A stretch of DNA of 64,000 nucleotides from Adenophora triphylla var. japonica (GCA_022495995.1 JAFEMH010000529.1:62001-126000), one strand, 5' to 3'. Numbered from the stretch's first letter, positions 1 through 12,173 are shown. Numbers and translations are program-made. The notes: a model not told the origin generated them from the letters alone.

Positions 1-459
1 ACAGCTCGGCATGCCTCAATACCGTCAGAACCCCTCCCGTAATGATGTTAGCTCACCGCTCCTCCCACGTTTTCACAAACCCATTTCTCACTCGGGGTTC
101 GATGGGTTACCAAACCTCCATCCCGGTTTCATCGTAATCACCAGACCGCAGCACTCCTGTTATACACCATCGCCTCGCCAGCCATGCAATTCAACAATCG
201 TGACAAAGCACTCGCACCTAAGCCTACTTATGGGCCTCACTCCGGAAATCCAAGCTATCCAACTACATCGGGCCGCTCCACCTACTTTGCCGCTTGAAAA
301 TCAACAAGCAGCCGCAAGGTTCTATCCCTTCGCCTGTGCTCCTACTCATGCTCCCCGGCAATTTGGGCCAAGGACAAGTTTTCACCTACGTCCCCGGATC
401 GGTCGTTCCCTCCACCCGCCCGCGCCGCTGGTAGCTCCTCTCTAGCTCGCCCACTAGCT

Positions 460-1450
460 TGAATGCCATGGTTCCACCACAAGACCCTCATCCGGCCCGG
501 TTCATGGAACAACACAAGGAAATGAAAGCGCAGATCGCCGAATTGACCGCCAAGAAGTCCGCTTTCCGGCCTACACCCGGACTCCATTGTTCCCCCGCCT
601 CACAAATTTGTTATGCCAAATCTAGACCTCTTTGATGGTACCGCATGCCCGAAAACCCATTTGGACACATATACCTTGGCGATGAAGGCCAAAGGATGCA
701 CCAATCGCCATTGGCCGACTATTTCGCCTATCTTTGAAATCCAAAGGCCTTAAAGTGGTTCTTCCGTTTGAAACCGAAGCCGTGGCTACATGGGACCAGA
801 TTACCAATGCCTTCACAGAGAAATATAAGGCCAACTTGGAGTGGGAAACAAATAGGGTTGACCTACAAACAACAAAGGCAAATGGGCCCCGATGAGAATG
901 TTTGGGACTTTTACAAGCGGTGGAATCGAAACTCAGCGAAATGGCCATCCCTCCTTCCGAAGAGGAACAACCGGACATCTTCCAGCCATGCTCGAAACCA
1001 CATCTCGAGAGCCTCCTCGGCCACTTCCCGTACTCGTACTTACGGGCCATGGTTAACTCCGCAGCCTAAGTTTGAAAAGGCTTACAATCGCAACCTGGCC
1101 GCCGCACTCAAGCTACGTATATCGGGCTCCTCCGCAAACACCGCCCTCGGCTCCCGCTAAAGGCAAAGAAATGATTAACTACGCGGGACAGAATGTAATA
1201 ACACAACTCCTTTTGCTCCCGTAAAACCGCCGAGCCTGTGCCACGGGTCATGAACCTCGAAAACTTTGGAATGCCTCGAATGACATCTTTAGTGGGACTC
1301 GGTAAAAGAAGGTTTGCTGCGCCTTTGGAGAATTTCCAACCCAGGAATCCGAATGCTCCCATAGATACTTCAAAGTATTGCGATTTTCATCAAGCCCATG
1401 GACATCTAATGATAACCGCTTTACTCAAAAAGGCAATCCAGGGCCGATAG
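460..1450 (+). pseudogene. gag remnant of element 1
   Basis: Pieces in three frames match plant Ty3/gypsy Gag. Near 500-550 there is a coiled-coil-like stretch (EQHKEMKAQIAELTA). From 613 comes the characteristic LFDGTACPKTHLDTY (aspartate-glycine-threonine then an H-L-x-x-Y box), and near 825-910 a region like EKYKANLEWETNRVDL followed by ENVWDFYKRWN. At 1375-1410 lies KYCDFHQAHGH, the residue pattern that replaces a canonical zinc knuckle in many Tat Gag proteins. Frameshifts near 740, 900 and 1170 and several stops make it non-functional. Bases 1-460 read as a proline/serine-rich segment that may be the Gag N-terminus or leader. Confidence 0.7.
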
Positions 1451-4089
1451 AGCAAGGAAAGTTGGAAGGCCCCGAGGGCCTAATACGCTCAAAAATCCTC
1501 TTCCAAGGAACCATAATCGTGTAAACATGATTGAATGCGGAGAACCTTCGCATGCCCAGAAGATGCCGATGAAGGTCCCCAAATACCCATGGCCAACCTC
1601 GTCGAGGATCCCGAATTCGGATTCCCCTCAGCCTTGAAGATATTGAACGAATCAACCCATCTTGGTCTCATGTCAGAGATTTCCTGCAAGAATACGAGGC
1701 CCGCTATTTCTCGGATGAAGGGAAGGCTGATACTGAAGAACTGGGGCTATTCCGGTCAAAACATGAGAGAACCATTTACACAAGATGGTTAGAACAATCG
1801 AGAAGAATCGAACAAGAAAGCTTCCGGCGAGCGCCCGTATCGGGGCTTATCAAAGAAAGAGGCCGAAGAGCACTTGGAGCTAGTACACTTCTGCAAGTTG
1901 GCTTTGGGAGAGGCCGAATATGATCCCAAGAACAGCGAAGAATTGGAAGAGGAGGACTCCTTCTATATCCTGCCTGGAGTCAAATACGTGCCACCCCCTC
2001 TCACTCTTCCCCCGCAGTTTCTGGGAGGAGAAGCAGAGTCACAACTACCACTTCCGGGAATGGGAGCATATGACAATTTCTGCGGCTGCACGCACCCATA
2101 TTCCCCTAACGGGTTTGATCGGCGTTCCCTCTCACCCGAAATCCCGGTAGTATGGGAAGATGATTCCGATGACAAAGAATGACGATGATGATGACGAGAG
2201 CGAAGAGTCAACCGAGGCCCCGCATCCGGAATCAATCTGGAACAATCATGCCTAAATGAGCCCACGGGAGCCGACACAATGGTTGGTTGTCGCCAGCGAC
2301 GATGAAGGACCACCGAAAATGCAAGTCGAATGCCGCAGGGATGGGCCCCCAAGAGCCGCACCTCGTAAGATGCACTTGTGGTCGTGTCCTGATACTTCGC
2401 AGGATGAGGGACAACAAAGCCCGCGCCTGCATCCGTACATGTCCGAAATCCTAGAACACAATGTTCCTTATAAGAACTCGATCGGTGAATGGAAAGGGTT
2501 CATCGAAGCACCGGTCGAGAACGGAGGGTTTCAACGACGAAGATGAGGAATTCATAAACGTCATCGGATCTTTTTCTGCTTTCCCGAGAACGGATGGCAT
2601 AACAACCGTAAGGGTCACAACCGGGCCACTTGAGCACAGCGAGTGCCTGCAATCACTAAAAAGGGTTATTGACCTAAATGTCTCCCCAATGGCTTTCATA
2701 CCTATGGATCCAACGCCTTCCTAATTGCTTCAGTGCCCGACAATGGACCCCGGGTGCTCCTTATTTGGACCCAGATCTATCGAGCTGCTACATCGAACTC
2801 CGAGGGGGAACGTTGCCTATCCTTCACTTGTGGCTGCCCTACTTGCAAGGGTAAAAGAAAAAAGATGTATGATGAAATGGAGGCTGATAGCCATAAGACC
2901 GAAGACACTTCGGAAGACAAATATGAAACCGAGGACATGAAGGCCATGAAGTTTCCTGGGTCTGAGCACGTGGATGTCTTAGAATTCAACACTGCCTACC
3001 ATGCTTTGGGGAAAGGGTTTTCAGCGTCCGATCCAGCCGATAGTCGAAGATCTCGATAGAGAGAGGGAAACTAACTCCCATCCGCCCAAATGAGAAAATA
3101 ACCATGGTCGATCAAATCCACCTCGTAACAAAGTAACACTCCTTGTCAAAGTTACCCAAGAAGAGGTCACCTTCCCGAATGTATGTCGCCTCTCGAGAAG
3201 TCCCGAAACCGGCATGATACCGGATGCACCTCCCACACAAAGTGCTATAATCATCTCCAACTCGAGTATTACGTAAAGGAACCGTAATGGTTGCACTATA
3301 CCTGGGATGAGATCGAAAAGCCGTCGAGCCCCGACAATAGCGACTCTTGTTGCATGATAACTATGAGCAAGGCGTACTATGGGAGCGAATCGGAGGATGC
3401 CCTAGCTCGGGCCATCCAAGGGGCAACAACACAACCCTGCACTCAAAAGCCTCGTGACTTGGGAAGCAGCTTATAAGGGCCGCCCAGAAGGGGCTAGTAC
3501 GCCTCCCCCTCACCGTTGCTAGACTCCGTCGTAACCAAAGTGGCCGATAGCCAAAAAGGCTCCCCCGTTGACCTTAGCAAAGATTGAAGAAATCTAGTCA
3601 AGAAGCAACCGATGAGGAAGTTAACCCGTTGACCCGATCCGGGCAAATCTTCCAAGGGAATCCCAAGGCGTATAAGAAGGCCACGATCAAGCACTGGGAG
3701 AACCGCCGCCCTACGCTAAGACAAACCAAGCTCCCGACCCCGAAAAGGAGGACCCCGTGCTCACCCAAATGAAGGCACACAGTGCCAACATCTCTCTCGT
3801 GGTCCCCGCTCACCTCATCCTATCCCCATAAGCTAAAGCCGGAAGAAAGCTTAGCCCGCACCTCGTCCCTATTGATGCTACTCCCGATGACGTGGTACAA
3901 CCGATTGGAAACATCCACTACGGGAACATAATCACTTTCACAGATCTCGACCTCCCTCAATTTGGGGCCGATCATAACGAGCCTCTCTTCATCACAAACC
4001 CAATTGGATGAACGACGCCTCCTCGGGTCCTCGGTTGATAATGGGTCCGGAATGAACATTCTTCCGGCAAAGATCATGAGCTCGTTGAC
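1451..4089 (+). pseudogene. gag-pro linker region of element 1, degenerate
   Basis: This stretch joins the Gag remnant to the protease. It has the same codon-like GC content as the coding parts and short acidic frames, for example 1874-2182 (EEEDSFYILPGVKYVPPPL) and 2733-3059. No catalytic motif is visible. It is best read as the variable, acidic linker between Gag and protease, now cut by stops and frameshifts. None of the short frames can be supported as separate genes. Confidence 0.45.
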
Positions 4090-4720
4090 ATCAAGTCCAC
4101 TGACTTAAAACCTTCCTCCCTCACAAGCCAAAGCTTACGACTCGACATCCCGAGCAATCCTTGGAGTTGCTACCTTGGACCTCTCGGTTTGGACGGAAAT
4201 TAATACCGTGGAATTCCGTGTTATTGATATCCCGATCACTTTTAATGCCTTATTGGGAAGACCTTGGCCGCACCAGTCAAGGGGTCGCCTCAAGCCTCCA
4301 CCAGTGTGTGAAGTTCGTCTCGAATGGGGACCTGACAACCATTTATGGGGATTTAGTCACCTTGGAGGGCACGGATACAGGTGGAATACCTATTCTGGAA
4401 ATCAAACATGATGAGGAAGGTCTCATGCTAACGGGCTTCACCGTCGAGCCTCCCAAAGCCCAAGTGTGCAACATAGATCTGACAATCACCCGGGATAAAA
4501 TCCCTCCGGTCTTGAAAATGATGAGAAAGATGAGCTATCTACCTGGCCTCTGGCCTGGGAAGCACCAACAAGGAACTCACAAACTCATCGAGGTGAAAGG
4601 ACAAAAAACTCGCCACGGCCGGGATATGAGGCCTCCTCAGCTGACACCGCAAAAGGAAAAAGATTTGAAGCCGCCACAGAAGGGTCCCTGGCCGACGACC
4701 CTAAATCTCTCCCTTTCGCC
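4090..4720 (+). pseudogene. Retroviral-type aspartic protease remnant of element 1
   Basis: The frame from about 4130 reads LGVATLDLSVWTEINTVEFRVIDIP and then NALLGRPWPHQ. The FxVIDxxxxxNALLGRPW pattern is the conserved C-terminal half of plant Ty3/gypsy proteases. The catalytic DSGA segment upstream is not visible in an open frame. After a frameshift near 4290 the frame continues as a linker (GTDTGGIPILEIKHDEEG, then MSYLPGL and a lysine-rich IEVKGQKTRHG box) of the kind found between protease and RT. The product would have cleaved the polyprotein; here it cannot be made. Confidence 0.7.
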
Positions 4721-5445
4721 CTAATTTGGCCGACTACTTCGTAAAGGGTCCCACACAACCGGTAACATCACGTGAGCCCACTCCTACGTAAGGGTGGCCG
4801 AAGCTACAGGATAGCCTCAACAAGTTCGTGGGAGCCAAAGCTAACCCGGTCCGTAGAATGTTTCTCGGACCTACCCAAGATACCCGGGCTACCACTACCA
4901 TGAGAAGTGAGTACACCTTCAAAGGCGTGCCAAGCCTAGTGGAACAGCTTCGAGAAGCTCACAACCACAATTCCTACGCCCAGAAGGTCCGAAACCCGAG
5001 TTTGAATTGACCATGCCGAAAGCCAAAGCCACAAGTCTTTTCGTATGATTGGGATGGTCCGATTATGCAAATGCTTATTCGGGAAGAGATCCAGTGCCGC
5101 ACCCGATTGATTTCACTCGCCAAAGAAATGGTAGCGATGATCGAGGGAGGAGAACAGAAACGAGACAGCCCCCGAGTCATGAAATCACTGACGGCAATGC
5201 CGCTAAAGAATTGGGAAACTCTCTCAGGCCCGTCCGCGACCAAAGAAGAAATGATCACCAAGCCTGGATTGGTCTCCCGTCCTCTTTGTGTCAACCTAGG
5301 AAGAGTCCTCCGAGTCTCTCATTGTTAAGGTCGAGTCTCTAGGTTCGTCCGATGGCCTTACGCCCGAAGACCGCGAGTTTGTAGCAAACGCCGTACTCCC
5401 TTTCGTTCCTAATGAAATGACGAACCTTTCGAGTATCCCTTGATT
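4721..5445 (+). pseudogene. Pre-RT linker remnant of element 1
   Basis: Broken frames continue from the protease. Near 5341-5440 a segment reads LTPEDREFVANAVLPFVPNE. It is in the position of the region just N-terminal to RT, but no RT block (no YxDD box, no palm motifs) follows. The open reading stops at the AT-rich segment starting near 5446. Confidence 0.5.
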
Positions 5446-5560
5446 GCCACTTTAACTAATGATGAATTAATTAATAAAAACATTTGATAATAATTCATTA
5501 GATAAAGAAGCATACACATTAAACAAAAAAAAATCAAACAAAAAAATCTTTAAGCAAAGT
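5446..5560. other. AT-rich segment where RT and RNase H should be
   Basis: Composition changes abruptly to A/T-rich DNA with runs of A. It contains a loose inverted repeat (taatgatgaattaatt against aataattcatta). Pre-RT linker lies on the left and integrase on the right, so RT and RNase H (normally 2 to 3 kb) are absent. It may be filler at a deletion junction or a small inserted element whose ends I cannot define. Confidence 0.5.
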
Positions 5561-6436
5561 TGTTCGGAAAAAGGAAAATCGAGCCCAAGCCGCCGAAGAG
5601 ATTTTGACGAGTGTGAATCGGGAACCGCGGAAGAGCCTAAAGAGACGCAGATTGGTGATTTCTTCGAAGGAACCGGAAAGGATGCCTTACAAAATCCTAC
5701 AAGATCCTCAACTCAAAGAAAGTTGCCCTCTTCATCAAAGAGAACATCATATGTAGATACGGGCCGCCACCGAAATCATCCCGCATAATGGATCCCACTT
5801 CGAAGGGGAATGCGACAGCCGCCGCGTAATTCCGAATAACCCGTCACAAGTCATCTCCCTACAGCCCCAAACCAACGGAGCCGTCGAGGCAAAGAAACAA
5901 GACTTTGGAAAACATCATCCGGAAAATGGCCGTCCGAGGCGTAGATTGGCCCGAGAAGCTACACTCGGCACTCGGGGCTACGTAACATCGCCGAACGGCA
6001 ACTGGGGAAACACCGTTTGCCCTCACATACGGAATGGAAGCCGTGCTCCCAATCGAATTGGAAATCCCCTCACTCCGTGTGCTGTTGGAAAGCCTGATCA
6101 ACGAGGTCGAATGGCTCCAAAGTCGCCATGATGAATTGGCCCTACTAGATGAGCGACGATTGAAAGCAATGGAACACATCCGAGCCTACCAAGGGAGAAT
6201 GGCCGAGCCTTCGACAAGAAAGTAAAGCATCGGGAGATCCGAGAAGGTGATCTCGCTTTTGAAAGAAAAGCCCCCGGTCCGTGTCAACCCGCTTGGCAAA
6301 TGGGAGCCTCGTCTGGTCGGGCCATACATCGTCCAAAAGATCTTCTCCTGAGGAGCCATGCAACTTGCGTGCACTCGACGGAAATCCTTTTGTACACCCA
6401 GTGAATGGTGACAAGCTGCGCAGATACTACGCGTAA
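5561..6436 (+). pseudogene. Integrase remnant of element 1 with intact pol terminus
   Basis: From about 5560 the three frames together give the second half of a Ty3/gypsy integrase. The NGSHFEGE box (N-G-x-x-F-x-x-x of the catalytic core) is near 5790, followed by QTNGAVEA carrying the core glutamate near 5870. ENIIRKMAVRGVDWPEKLHS comes next, then ETPFALTYGMEAVLPIELE from 6010 to 6065. The C-terminal domain (GKWEPRLVGPYIV near 6295) leads to DKLRRYYA and a stop at 6436. Several frameshifts and stops interrupt it. The N-terminal zinc-binding part is not seen, consistent with the upstream deletion. Confidence 0.8.
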
Positions 6437-6949
6437 AACAAAAAAAAAAAGAGTCAAAAAAAAAAACAAACAAAACAAGGGAAGAAAAAGAGTGCTAAAA
6501 GAGTAATACCCAACTAGGTTGAAAACCCGAAAAGGGCGGCCTAGATAAAAAATAGGGATGCACCAAAAAAACAAAAAAACAAAAAAAAAACAAAGTCGAA
6601 CTACGGAGACCCGAGCCCTTTGTCCGAAGGGAACGTAGGCAAATGGAAACGGTTCGGTCTAAAACACAAATAAAAGTCAAACTCGACATCAATACACTAA
6701 TCGACCATGAAAGCGTCTCGAAAAACTCAAGCAATTCAAATATTCATTACAAGTTAAAAGCTTTTTGATGAGTCTAAGCCCGGTTCATTCCTACAACCTG
6801 CAACTCGCTAAAAGAAACTAAAATACATAATCAAACTAATGTGTCTCGCTACGACAAGAAAGGGATACTCTAAAACCTCGAGGTCACTCTAAGCCACTCG
6901 TATCGGCCTCTCCCCTCTTCTTCCCCTTCGAGTCTTCTTCTTCCGAACA
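6437..6949. other. Post-pol spacer of element 1
   Basis: A-rich runs (6440-6480, 6560-6590) and no recognisable coding segment. It separates the pol stop from the end of the antisense gene. Confidence 0.6.
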
Positions 6950-8383
6950 GAAAATGTCGGTCTTCCTCCTACCGAGCTCCTATAGGAACAGATCTATCAA
7001 ACCAGCCTCCGTCGTGGCCTTCGTAGCCCTAGCGTCATCTCTCATCTCCTCGTAGCCTAGCCGGTAGCATAGGAGTCCTCCTCTCCGCCTCTTGACATAA
7101 GCCTCATAATCGGTCACCACATCTCCGCTCCCGTCATGAGGGCTGGCCCTCGCCGGCCCTCCTCCTCTCGAAACCTGTCGTGTCCTCCGCACCCACAATG
7201 GCCTCACGCCGTCTCAAAATAGCCATCTCGAGTCTCTCCAAAATGCCTCTCGTACCAATCCAGTACCAAGTGGTCAAGAACACAGTCTCTGACGCCCGAG
7301 GATAACCCGAGGAGGAAAGACGTCATACCTCCATGCTCGGGAAAGAAAGGAAAACACCGAAGGATCATCCATAGAAACAGGAGCCACCACCCCGGTGGCT
7401 ATATCATCAAAGTCCTCCAAAGGAACTCGCTCCAAGCCGAACCGTCTCGTAACCAAAGACGGAATGTAAAAGCCGGACCGAGAAAGCCCCTAAGCATAAC
7501 CACGGGAGATCCGTCCCGAAGTACCCTCCGAGTCTCCACCTCGCCAACAAGGCACCGACCATCTAATATCTTCTGTCCGCGACCAGCCATCCAACGCTCC
7601 CATGAGCCCCGATCATCAAAATCTACAAAGCAACCCCTCTCCGGCGAATGTCCAAGGCTTCGATCATATCAGAGTTTCCCGAAGAATCCCCAAGCGCTCC
7701 ATCGCCCACAGAGTCAAGCAGGAACGGGCCGCCCCGCGCATATACCGTCTCCCAAGAGCTGCCTATCGAGAGCATGAAAAGTCTCCCCAGATCAGAGGTA
7801 CAACATCTCTCGCCCAAGCGACAATGAACGACTACATCCAAGCAGGACCGATGACAGATCCCAAAAGAATAGACCATGAACAAGGTCCCGAACATGCAAA
7901 GTGCAAAGGCATCCCAATAGGCATCGTCAAGCAAGCCTAAGCCCCTAAATCTATCAGGGAGACCGGAAATATCAAAGTGATCGGGACTACAGATCATACC
8001 TTGTGCTTCCTCCGGGGAAAGATGAAGGAGGTTGCACAATCTATCAACAAAAGAGGCCCCTCCGGGCAAAGGAACCGCAATCTCTTCCACCTCCGAACCG
8101 CCAAGCAAAGCCCGAAATTCTTCCACGGTCGGAACAACCTCGTTGTAAGAAAAGCAAAAACATGCCTTCTAGTATCCCAAAATGATGAAGAAGCTCTCAA
8201 GAGGTCGTAGTCCGGAATCAATTCTTTGAGGGACCATAAACACTTCACCTTGTACCTTTCTTCAAAGAATGACCTCCTCTCATGCATAATCTCCCGAGAC
8301 CACTCTTTAAACTTGGTGAAGAATTGCATTTGAGAATTTTGGGATAATTTGGGTGGATTTCTCATGCTCACAATTCTCTCCAT
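6950..8383 (-). pseudogene. Antisense extra gene of element 1, DUF7745-like helical protein remnant
   Basis: Opposite to pol, an ATG at 8383 opens MERIVSMRNPPKLSQNSQMQ, followed by a conserved-looking box with SFWDTRRHVFAF. After a frameshift near 8130 the frame continues as EEFRALLGG and then a leucine-rich helical part with WDAFALCMFGTLF. This order (start, WD-x(4)-H-V-F-x-F, then T-x-E-E-F-x-x-LL, then a hydrophobic A-F-A-x-x-x-F-G-x-L-x-F segment) recalls the DUF7745 plant proteins encoded by extra reading frames of Tat-type retrotransposons. The assignment is from memory and moderate. Further degraded pieces run to about 6980. A palindrome and T/A-rich box lie 95-140 bases upstream of the start (8480-8519). 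Confidence 0.45.
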
Positions 8384-8479
8384 GGTTTTTCTCTCCTTCT
8401 CCCCGAAAATGGCTGTTTGAACTGGTGGTTGAAGAAGGTGTTTGAATTTGAAATAAAGTGAGACCAGATCTGAAGCAAA

Positions 8480-8519
8480 ATTAAAGGACAATGTCAGATG
8501 CAGGTCCTGTCCGCGCGGA
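8480..8519 (-). promoter_or_regulatory. Promoter-like block upstream of the DUF7745-like gene
   Basis: TCCGCGCGGA lies at 8510-8519. About 25 bases further in the minus direction comes the T/A-rich string CCTTTAATTTT, and the coding start is at 8383. The arrangement repeats that of the element's LTR promoter and of the block at 12021-12066. Function is inferred from position and similarity. Confidence 0.4.
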
Positions 8520-8814
8520 TATGTTTGTCCCCTAAAAAAAAAATCTTTGCAACAGTCCAAACTGCTGTACCAAAGGAATATTTTGTCCCAGCCAAAGCCT
8601 GTCCAAACCAGTTCATACACCAAACATCTACACCTTTGCCAAAAAACCTAGGCTCATGCAACATTGCATTCATACAGCATTGCATTCAAAAAAAAAACAT
8701 AATAAAATAACAATAATCCTAAATTATTACATTCCCAAAAAAAAAAGAAGCAAAAAAACAAAAAAGAAAAGAAAAAAAAAGAGAAAAGCATAAAAAAAAT
8801 GTGCAATCTCGGCC

Positions 8815-10850
8815 TCAAATCAATCTCAAAATATCGGCCTCGAAGGATCGTCGGCCGAGTCCTCGGTGGCCGGGCCTTCCCCGGTCCCTCTTGCGGCTCG
8901 GGCCCGCCTCCTCGGTAACCATGAATGTCTCGGGCTCAGAATCATCGTCCTCGTCCCCGGAAGAAGGCTCGTCAGGACCAACCGGCACGCTCTGATAGGG
9001 CAACCCAAGATCAGCAAAGAAATCATATCCGAAAGTGAAGGCGTCAGACTCCCGGACGTGCGAAGAAGATCCACCATGCTGCCAGACGTGTCCCTGCCCG
9101 TAAGGATCTCCGAGAATGACGTGGTCCGAAGGTAGTACCACGCGAGGATCAAGGAGAGGAGAAAGAGGAGTCTCGGAGGAGGTCTCTGAAGGAATAGGGG
9201 AAGCCTCCCGCCTGACAGGCGCCGGCTGTGGTCGCCTCGCTCTAGCCCGAGGGGCTCCACAAGCCACCATCCTCCTGATGAATCTCTTAGCCCCGATCAC
9301 CTGCTTCGTCAGCTTCTCCACGACCACCTCCGGAAACTGCACGAAAGCAAAAGCGTCAGAAACAGTTGAAGCAAAAAAAAAATGATGACAGGAAAGAAAA
9401 GAAAAGACAGAAGCAAAAAAAAAGAGGTGGGAAGGAAAAGCCATACCTTCATACCCGGACGAGGTCGGAAAGCTCGTGGAAGCCGCTCAGGCTGAGGGAT
9501 CTGCACCCTCAATCGGACCCCATCCTGGACATATGAAAAGTCCGTCCGAGGGTACCGCGGGACCCCTAACCCCTCTCTATCCAGAACCTGGGGCGTCCTC
9601 AGCCTCCTCAAGACAAATACTGGATACGGCTCGATCGCCACGAATGCCGAGAAGTGCTGGCCGCCCCGGTAATCATCCCAGGTCACAGATCTCTCACTAG
9701 GATGCATCATGTCGGCGGGAGGCTCCACCGGTGTCATCAAAGGCGAATTCACGCCATGCTAGCGCGTCACCCTCTCCCCCAGATAATAGGCGTCGCAAGT
9801 CAAACCCCTCAAAATCCTCCGCTGCACGGTCCAAATCTCAGCGCCCTTCAGCTGCGCCACATCGAAACGATCCCAGGGATAGAATATCATCTCCTCATCC
9901 GTCTCGGCCCTCGTCAAAGGAAGGTAATCCGAGTACACGAGGGTCGTGCGCCTAGAACCTTTCTTCTCTCGGGCATGCTTGGACCAGGAGCGCATGGCCG
10001 GATATGCCCCGATATACTCCGCCGGCTGCCGCCACATCGTGACGTGGAAGAACTCACAAAACCATGCCTGCGAAAGATAAAGTCGATTAAGTGCGGAAAA
10101 GAATGCGTGCTTAAAGGAAAAGGGAAAGCAAAAGGAAAGCTTATACCTCCAGCAAACTCGAAGCAGTAGAAGGAGCTCACAGCCTTCCGGCTGTATCTAT
10201 CAAGAGCAAAGTAAAGCTCTGCCAGCCCGGCCTCTCCCCAAGAGACCTCTCCAGCCATCCCCACATCCTCCAAACTCCTCAGCAAAGCAAACACCGCCGT
10301 CCCCTCGGCGTGTCCAAAAAGAGTGCTCAAAAGCAAACCATAAAAGGCCCTAGCAACCGCTTCGCCATCCTCTCATCCCAGCCTTGTAGCTCCCGATGAT
10401 CTCCACAATCTTCCCATAAACCACGACATACTCCATCCCCATCCCCATTTTGGGAATGGGGGTAAAGCCCAGAAGAGCTCTGGGTCCACGTCGCGTAGCC
10501 GTCCCGCCACTCAATGCCGCGTCCATTGAAGGACAGGACCCGTGATCGCAGCCGTAGTCGGAAGGCATAACCGTAGCCTCGCCCTAGAAGAAGTGAAATG
10601 TGTGGGTCGCATCCCACCAATGCTGCGCCAAAGCAAACATCATGCCCTTGCTCTTAGGGAACTTAACCAACCCCCTCAAGCACTCAATGAACTCGTATAG
10701 CCCGGTCTCAACAACAATCTGTCTCGGACTCATCAAAGCTCCTCGGTCCGCAATCGGAAGCCGGTCCCACAAGTCAATCACGGACTCCACTGATCCTCGA
10801 GTCTTCATCTTATTCACCGCTCCGTCACGTAGTTGTTTCCGCCCGCAATA
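8815..10850 (-). pseudogene. Antisense plant-mobile-domain (PMD) gene of element 1 with two recognisable introns
   Basis: Read on the minus strand, exon 1 (about 10850-10147) has MSPRQIVVETGLYEFIECLR, then AQHWWDATHTFHF, then GEATVMPSDY, and after frameshifts a box with EDVGMAGEVSWGEAGLAELY. These match the aminotransferase-like plant mobile domain (W-x-x-x-THTFHF, G-E-x-T-x-x-x-x-D, and SWG-x-A-x-LAxLY). Intron 1 is 10146-10068 and intron 2 is 9446-9337; both start GT and end AG. Exon 2 starts AWFCEFFHVTMWRQPAEYIG and holds one in-frame stop at 9759-9761. Exon 3 encodes a proline-rich and acidic tail ending at 8815. Besides the stop there are frameshifts near 10570-10340. PMD domains occur in plant genes and as passengers of transposons. 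The function is unknown. Confidence 0.65.
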
Positions 10851-11059
10851 AAAAAAAAAAAAAAAGAGAAAATGTCAAAAAAATTGCATTTAAATAAAAG
10901 AAAGCATATACATGCATCATGCAACACAAAGTTTTGAAGAAAATTCGGCAAAGCATAACAAAGATGCAATGAACCTAGCCCCATTTTTCTTGCACAAGAG
11001 AAAGCGTTCACCAAATCCCAATCAACATTCATTCATACATGAAGAAAAAATTCATACAA

Positions 11060-11400
11060 GGAGTCAACGGAAGCAAAAACTCCGTCCCATTTTTCATAAA
11101 ATAACATGCGTACATTCATTCAACTAAGTAAAAACTCCGTCCCATTTTTCATGAAATAGCATACATAAACAATCTTTTAAATCATTCATTCAATCAAAGG
11201 GGAACGAAAATCCGTCCCACTTTTCATAGAAAATCACATTCTCAAAAAAAAAAAAAAAAAAACGCATTCATATCATGCATATCATCCATCATCTCAAAAA
11301 TCCTACATTCGTACGAGGAGTCAACGGAAGCAAAAGAGGGGTCCGTCCCATTTTCATAAAATAACATGCATACTTGTCATCATCATTTCATTGCAAAAAA
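11060..11400. repeat. Imperfect direct repeats of an A/T-rich unit
   Basis: The phrase actccgtcccatttttcat followed by aaaataacatgc and attcattcaa recurs at about 11080, 11130, 11205 and 11340 with insertions between copies. The rest of 10851-11730 is A-rich and noncoding (A runs at 10850-10865, 11245-11262, 11395-11407). It may be the long leader or first intron of the antisense gene. Confidence 0.6.
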
Positions 11401-12020
11401 AAAAAAATCATCATACTTTTTACAAAAAAAAAAGAGCATGCACACATTCATATCAACATCGCAAGAATCCTACATTGCAACAAAAAAAAGGTCCGTCCCA
11501 ATTCAAGAAATTTTCATAGTCTCATATTTCAAAAAATTTTTTTGGCAAAGATGCCCATTCTTTTCAAGCAAAATGCATTACCCATATACTCATTACAACA
11601 TGCAAAGCATCAAAATCAAAATCCAAGGCCAAGAACATCAATTATTCGGAATTTTCAAAAAAAAAAAAAATCAAAAATCACCAAAAATTAATTTCAAGCA
11701 AGAAATCGATAAAGGGATCGAAAAGATTCGAATTATACCGTGCGAAGACTCGGCTCAGTGGCCCAATGTTGCGACGCATCGGGGTAATGCTCCTCCGCAA
11801 TCGATTGTGAAAGAGAATAGTGCCTCCTCATTCGGACAAGCTCCACCGCCTCTCCGCTACCGGACCACGTCCTTGGCCTTGAATGGCTACTCCCGCGTGT
11901 TCCATTGCTCGAAAATCGAAGAAAATCGGAAGATTTCGAGCTTTTTGGCCAACAATGGCGCTTGGGCGATTTCTCTCTCTCATATTTTTTGAAAAAATGC
12001 TTGGGAAGAAGAAGGGCGTT

Positions 12021-12066
12021 GGCCCTCATTTAAAACCTCGTCCGGAAATCAAACCCTCCGCGCGGA
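12021..12066 (-). promoter_or_regulatory. Putative promoter of the antisense transcript of element 1
   Basis: The palindrome TCCGCGCGGA at 12057-12066 is followed on the minus strand, after about 20 bases, by a TATA-like TTTTAAATGAGGGCC (12022-12036) and a pyrimidine-rich stretch resembling a 5' leader. The same palindrome sits at a similar distance upstream of the TATA box of this element's LTR. This suggests a start site for the PMD transcript, with the PMD exon starting near 10850 after a long noncoding leader or intron. Inference from layout only. Confidence 0.4.
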
Positions 12067-12173
12067 TAGGTTGTAAGGGTCAAAATGACCCTTTTGCCCT
12101 TTAAAAATCCAGACTCTGCAGTTTAGTCCTCAACTTAACCAAAGTTAACCAAAGTTAACCAAAGTCATCCTAG

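Noticed and set aside
8801..9700. Several + strand frames of 60-90 codons over the PMD gene
   Set aside because: They are opposite-strand shadows of the GC-rich PMD exons; only the minus strand gives domain motifs and splice sites.
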